Origin: Clostridia bacterium
Lineage (GTDB): Bacteria > Bacillota > Clostridia > Oscillospirales > Ruminococcaceae
DNA: 7,292 nucleotides
Direction of reading: 5' to 3'
NCBI GenBank assembly: GCA_003246805.1
Contig: QKDG01000148.1
Span: forward strand, 1 to 7,292
Numbering within the stretch: position 1 is the first letter of the stretch; each line of letters begins with the position of its first letter. A model generated the notes under the pieces. That model saw nothing but the letters and a program-made list of their open reading frames with translations. It had not been told where the DNA came from and did not search any database. Shown here one piece after another: positions 6,275 through 7,292 of this stretch. Position numbers and translations under genes: made by a program.

Positions 6275-6303
6275 AATATTTTTAAAGCAAGAGAGGTGGG
6301 ATT

Positions 6304-7059
6304 ATGCCAGCAGATACTATAAAAACAGATTTGCTTATTGAAAGATACAAGCACACTGGCGATATTGCAGTAAGAAACCAGATTGTAATGCAGTATTCAA
6401 GCCTTGTGAGATATATTGCTATTTCAATGAAGAATGTGTATATGAAGTATGCTGAGGTTGAAGACATTATCAACGAATGTATTATCTCGCTTATTTATGC
6501 AATAGATACCTTTGAGCCGGATAAAAATGTAAAGTTTGAAACCTATGCCTCAATAAGAATACGAGGCTCGGTAATTGATTTTATCAGGAAGCAGGATTTT
6601 ATCCCGAGAAATATAAGGAAGTTCACAAAAGACCTTGAAGTTGCATTTGCACAGCTTTATGCTGAGCAAAAGCGCGAGCCTTCAACACAAGAGCTGGCAG
6701 AAAAGCTTGGCTTGCCAGAGGATAAGTTCAGAAAACTGCTTGGTGATTCGGCAAGTGCGGCTACCTTATCTTTTGAAGAACTTTTGTATGAGAATAATTT
6801 TGAAATAAAAGATAATCAGGACGATGAGTTCTGGGAAGCAGAAAAAGGGGTTTTTAAAAACGAGCTTACAGCTGAGCTTGCAAAAGCCATAAACAGCTTA
6901 AAGGATAAAGAAAAAACAGTTATATCGCTATATTATTATGAAAAATTAAAGTTTTCTGAAATTGCAAAGGTATTAGAGGTTACAGAATCAAGGGTTTGTC
7001 AGATACACTCAAAAGCAGTTTTAAAGCTAAGGTTTTATCTGAGCGATTATTTAAAATAG
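6304..7059 (+). CDS. fliA: Flagellar sigma factor FliA/SigD (sigma-28 family)
   Basis: A 251-residue alternative sigma factor of the FliA/SigD/WhiG group, which directs RNA polymerase to late flagellar, motor and chemotaxis genes. Region 2 spans about residues 25-105: VEDIINECIISLIYAIDTF (52-70), KFETYASIRIRGSVIDFIR (77-95) and DFIPRNIRK (98-106). The KFETYA..RIRG..ID block is diagnostic of this group against other sigma-70 proteins. Region 3 follows (EPSTQELAEKLGL), then region 4 with the helix-turn-helix EIAKVLEVTESRVCQIHSKA at about 219-238. The ATG at 6304 has a strong SD (GAGGTG, 6293-6298), 29 bases after flhA. F99 stands where family members usually have Trp in the DW.PR motif. Its activity is probably held by an anti-sigma factor FlgM encoded elsewhere; none is seen here. 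Late placement in the operon recalls sigD in Bacillus subtilis. Confidence 0.95.
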   Translation: MPADTIKTDLLIERYKHTGDIAVRNQIVMQYSSLVRYIAISMKNVYMKYAEVEDIINECIISLIYAIDTFEPDKNVKFETYASIRIRGSVIDFIRKQDFIPRNIRKFTKDLEVAFAQLYAEQKREPSTQELAEKLGLPEDKFRKLLGDSASAATLSFEELLYENNFEIKDNQDDEFWEAEKGVFKNELTAELAKAINSLKDKEKTVISLYYYEKLKFSEIAKVLEVTESRVCQIHSKAVLKLRFYLSDYLK

Positions 7060-7073
7060 AAAGGAAGAGGTTT

Positions 7074-7292
7074 ATGTTAAGGGGATTTTACATTGCGTCA
7101 AACGGGCTTATAAATCAACAAAAAATAATCAATACTATCTCAAATAATGTAGCCAATTCACAGACACCGGGCTATAAATCGGATACGTCTGTAATGAATA
7201 CATTCAAAAAGGAGCTTTTGATTTTAGCCGGCGACAAAAAAAATCAAACAGGGTCAATCGAATATAAGTATGCCGAGCAATCATTTACAAGC
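7074..7292 (+). CDS. Flagellar rod/hook-basal body protein, FlgF/FlgG family (3' end outside window)
   Basis: The first 73 codons of a flagellar rod/hook family gene, open to the right edge. The N-terminus MLRGFYIASNGLINQQKIIN, followed by the motif SNNVANSQTPGYK (residues 23-35), is the classic start of FlgF, FlgG, FlgE and related rod/hook proteins, which polymerise through this helix. The ML.G.Y.A..GL..QQ opening favours the FlgF/FlgG (FlhO/FlhP in Bacillus) group over FlgE. These two cannot be separated from 73 residues, so no symbol is given. The protein would be exported by the machine encoded upstream, without a Sec signal. The ATG at 7074 has an SD (AAGGAAGAGG, 7061-7070) and lies 14 bases after the sigma gene, so it belongs to the same transcript. 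Its position after the sigma gene is common in Clostridia-like operons. Confidence 0.92.
   Translation, partial: MLRGFYIASNGLINQQKIINTISNNVANSQTPGYKSDTSVMNTFKKELLILAGDKKNQTGSIEYKYAEQSFTS

Noticed and set aside
6260..6285. An intrinsic terminator between flhA and the sigma gene
   Set aside because: GCCG-AAA-CGGC has only a 4-bp stem, and the nearest T-run (6279-6283) begins eight bases after it. The spacing is wrong and the stem too weak.
1..7292. Mobile elements, CRISPR arrays, tRNA/rRNA genes, toxin-antitoxin or defence genes
   Set aside because: All of the sequence is accounted for by adjacent flagellar genes. The only direct repeat array is the YQQP-coding one, which is within a gene and has no spacers.

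Overview
The window is a dense block of flagellar and chemotaxis genes, all on the + strand, with no intergenic stretch longer than 29 bases. Gene content and order point to a motile Gram-positive Clostridia-type bacterium. The order is fliY, cheY, fliO, fliP, fliQ, fliR, flhB, flhA, then a flagellar sigma factor and a rod/hook-basal-body gene, which is the backbone of the Firmicutes fla/che operon. AT-rich codon use and AGGAGG-type ribosome binding sites fit this. I cannot name the genus from the sequence alone.

Layout. Positions 1-447 hold the C-terminal part of a FliN/FliY switch protein; its 5' end lies outside the window and it begins here in a six-unit Tyr-Gln-Gln-Pro repeat. cheY follows (451-813). 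Next come the export-gate genes fliO (816-1184), fliP (1171-1986), fliQ (2012-2281), fliR (2292-3080), flhB (3106-4182) and flhA (4208-6274). The FliA/SigD-type sigma factor is at 6304-7059. A FlgF/FlgG-family gene starts at 7074 and runs off the right edge. Neighbouring genes are separated by 2-29 bases or overlap by 14, so one polycistronic transcript with translational coupling is likely. The main promoter must lie upstream of the window.

How the genes work together. FliP, FliQ and FliR form the membrane export gate, and FliO helps assemble it. FlhB (self-cleaving at NPTH) and FlhA (the cytoplasmic substrate platform) complete the flagellar type III secretion apparatus. FliY and CheY connect chemotaxis to the motor switch. 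The sigma factor would turn on late genes such as flagellin once the hook-basal body is built. The last gene encodes a rod/hook-side component exported by this machine.

Unusual points. There is no flhF, flhG or che block between flhA and the sigma gene, unlike Bacillus subtilis. The FliY linker carries a YQQP tandem repeat. A perfect 18-bp palindrome inside a longer hairpin lies within fliO. Four consecutive genes (fliP, fliQ, fliR, flhB) end in a stop codon followed by CG, and TAG is over-represented among stops. A weak sigma-28-like promoter candidate lies at the end of flhA just before the sigma gene. I see no mobile element, tRNA, rRNA, CRISPR array, defence system or other clearly new system. 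The window is a compact flagellar operon and the findings are modest.
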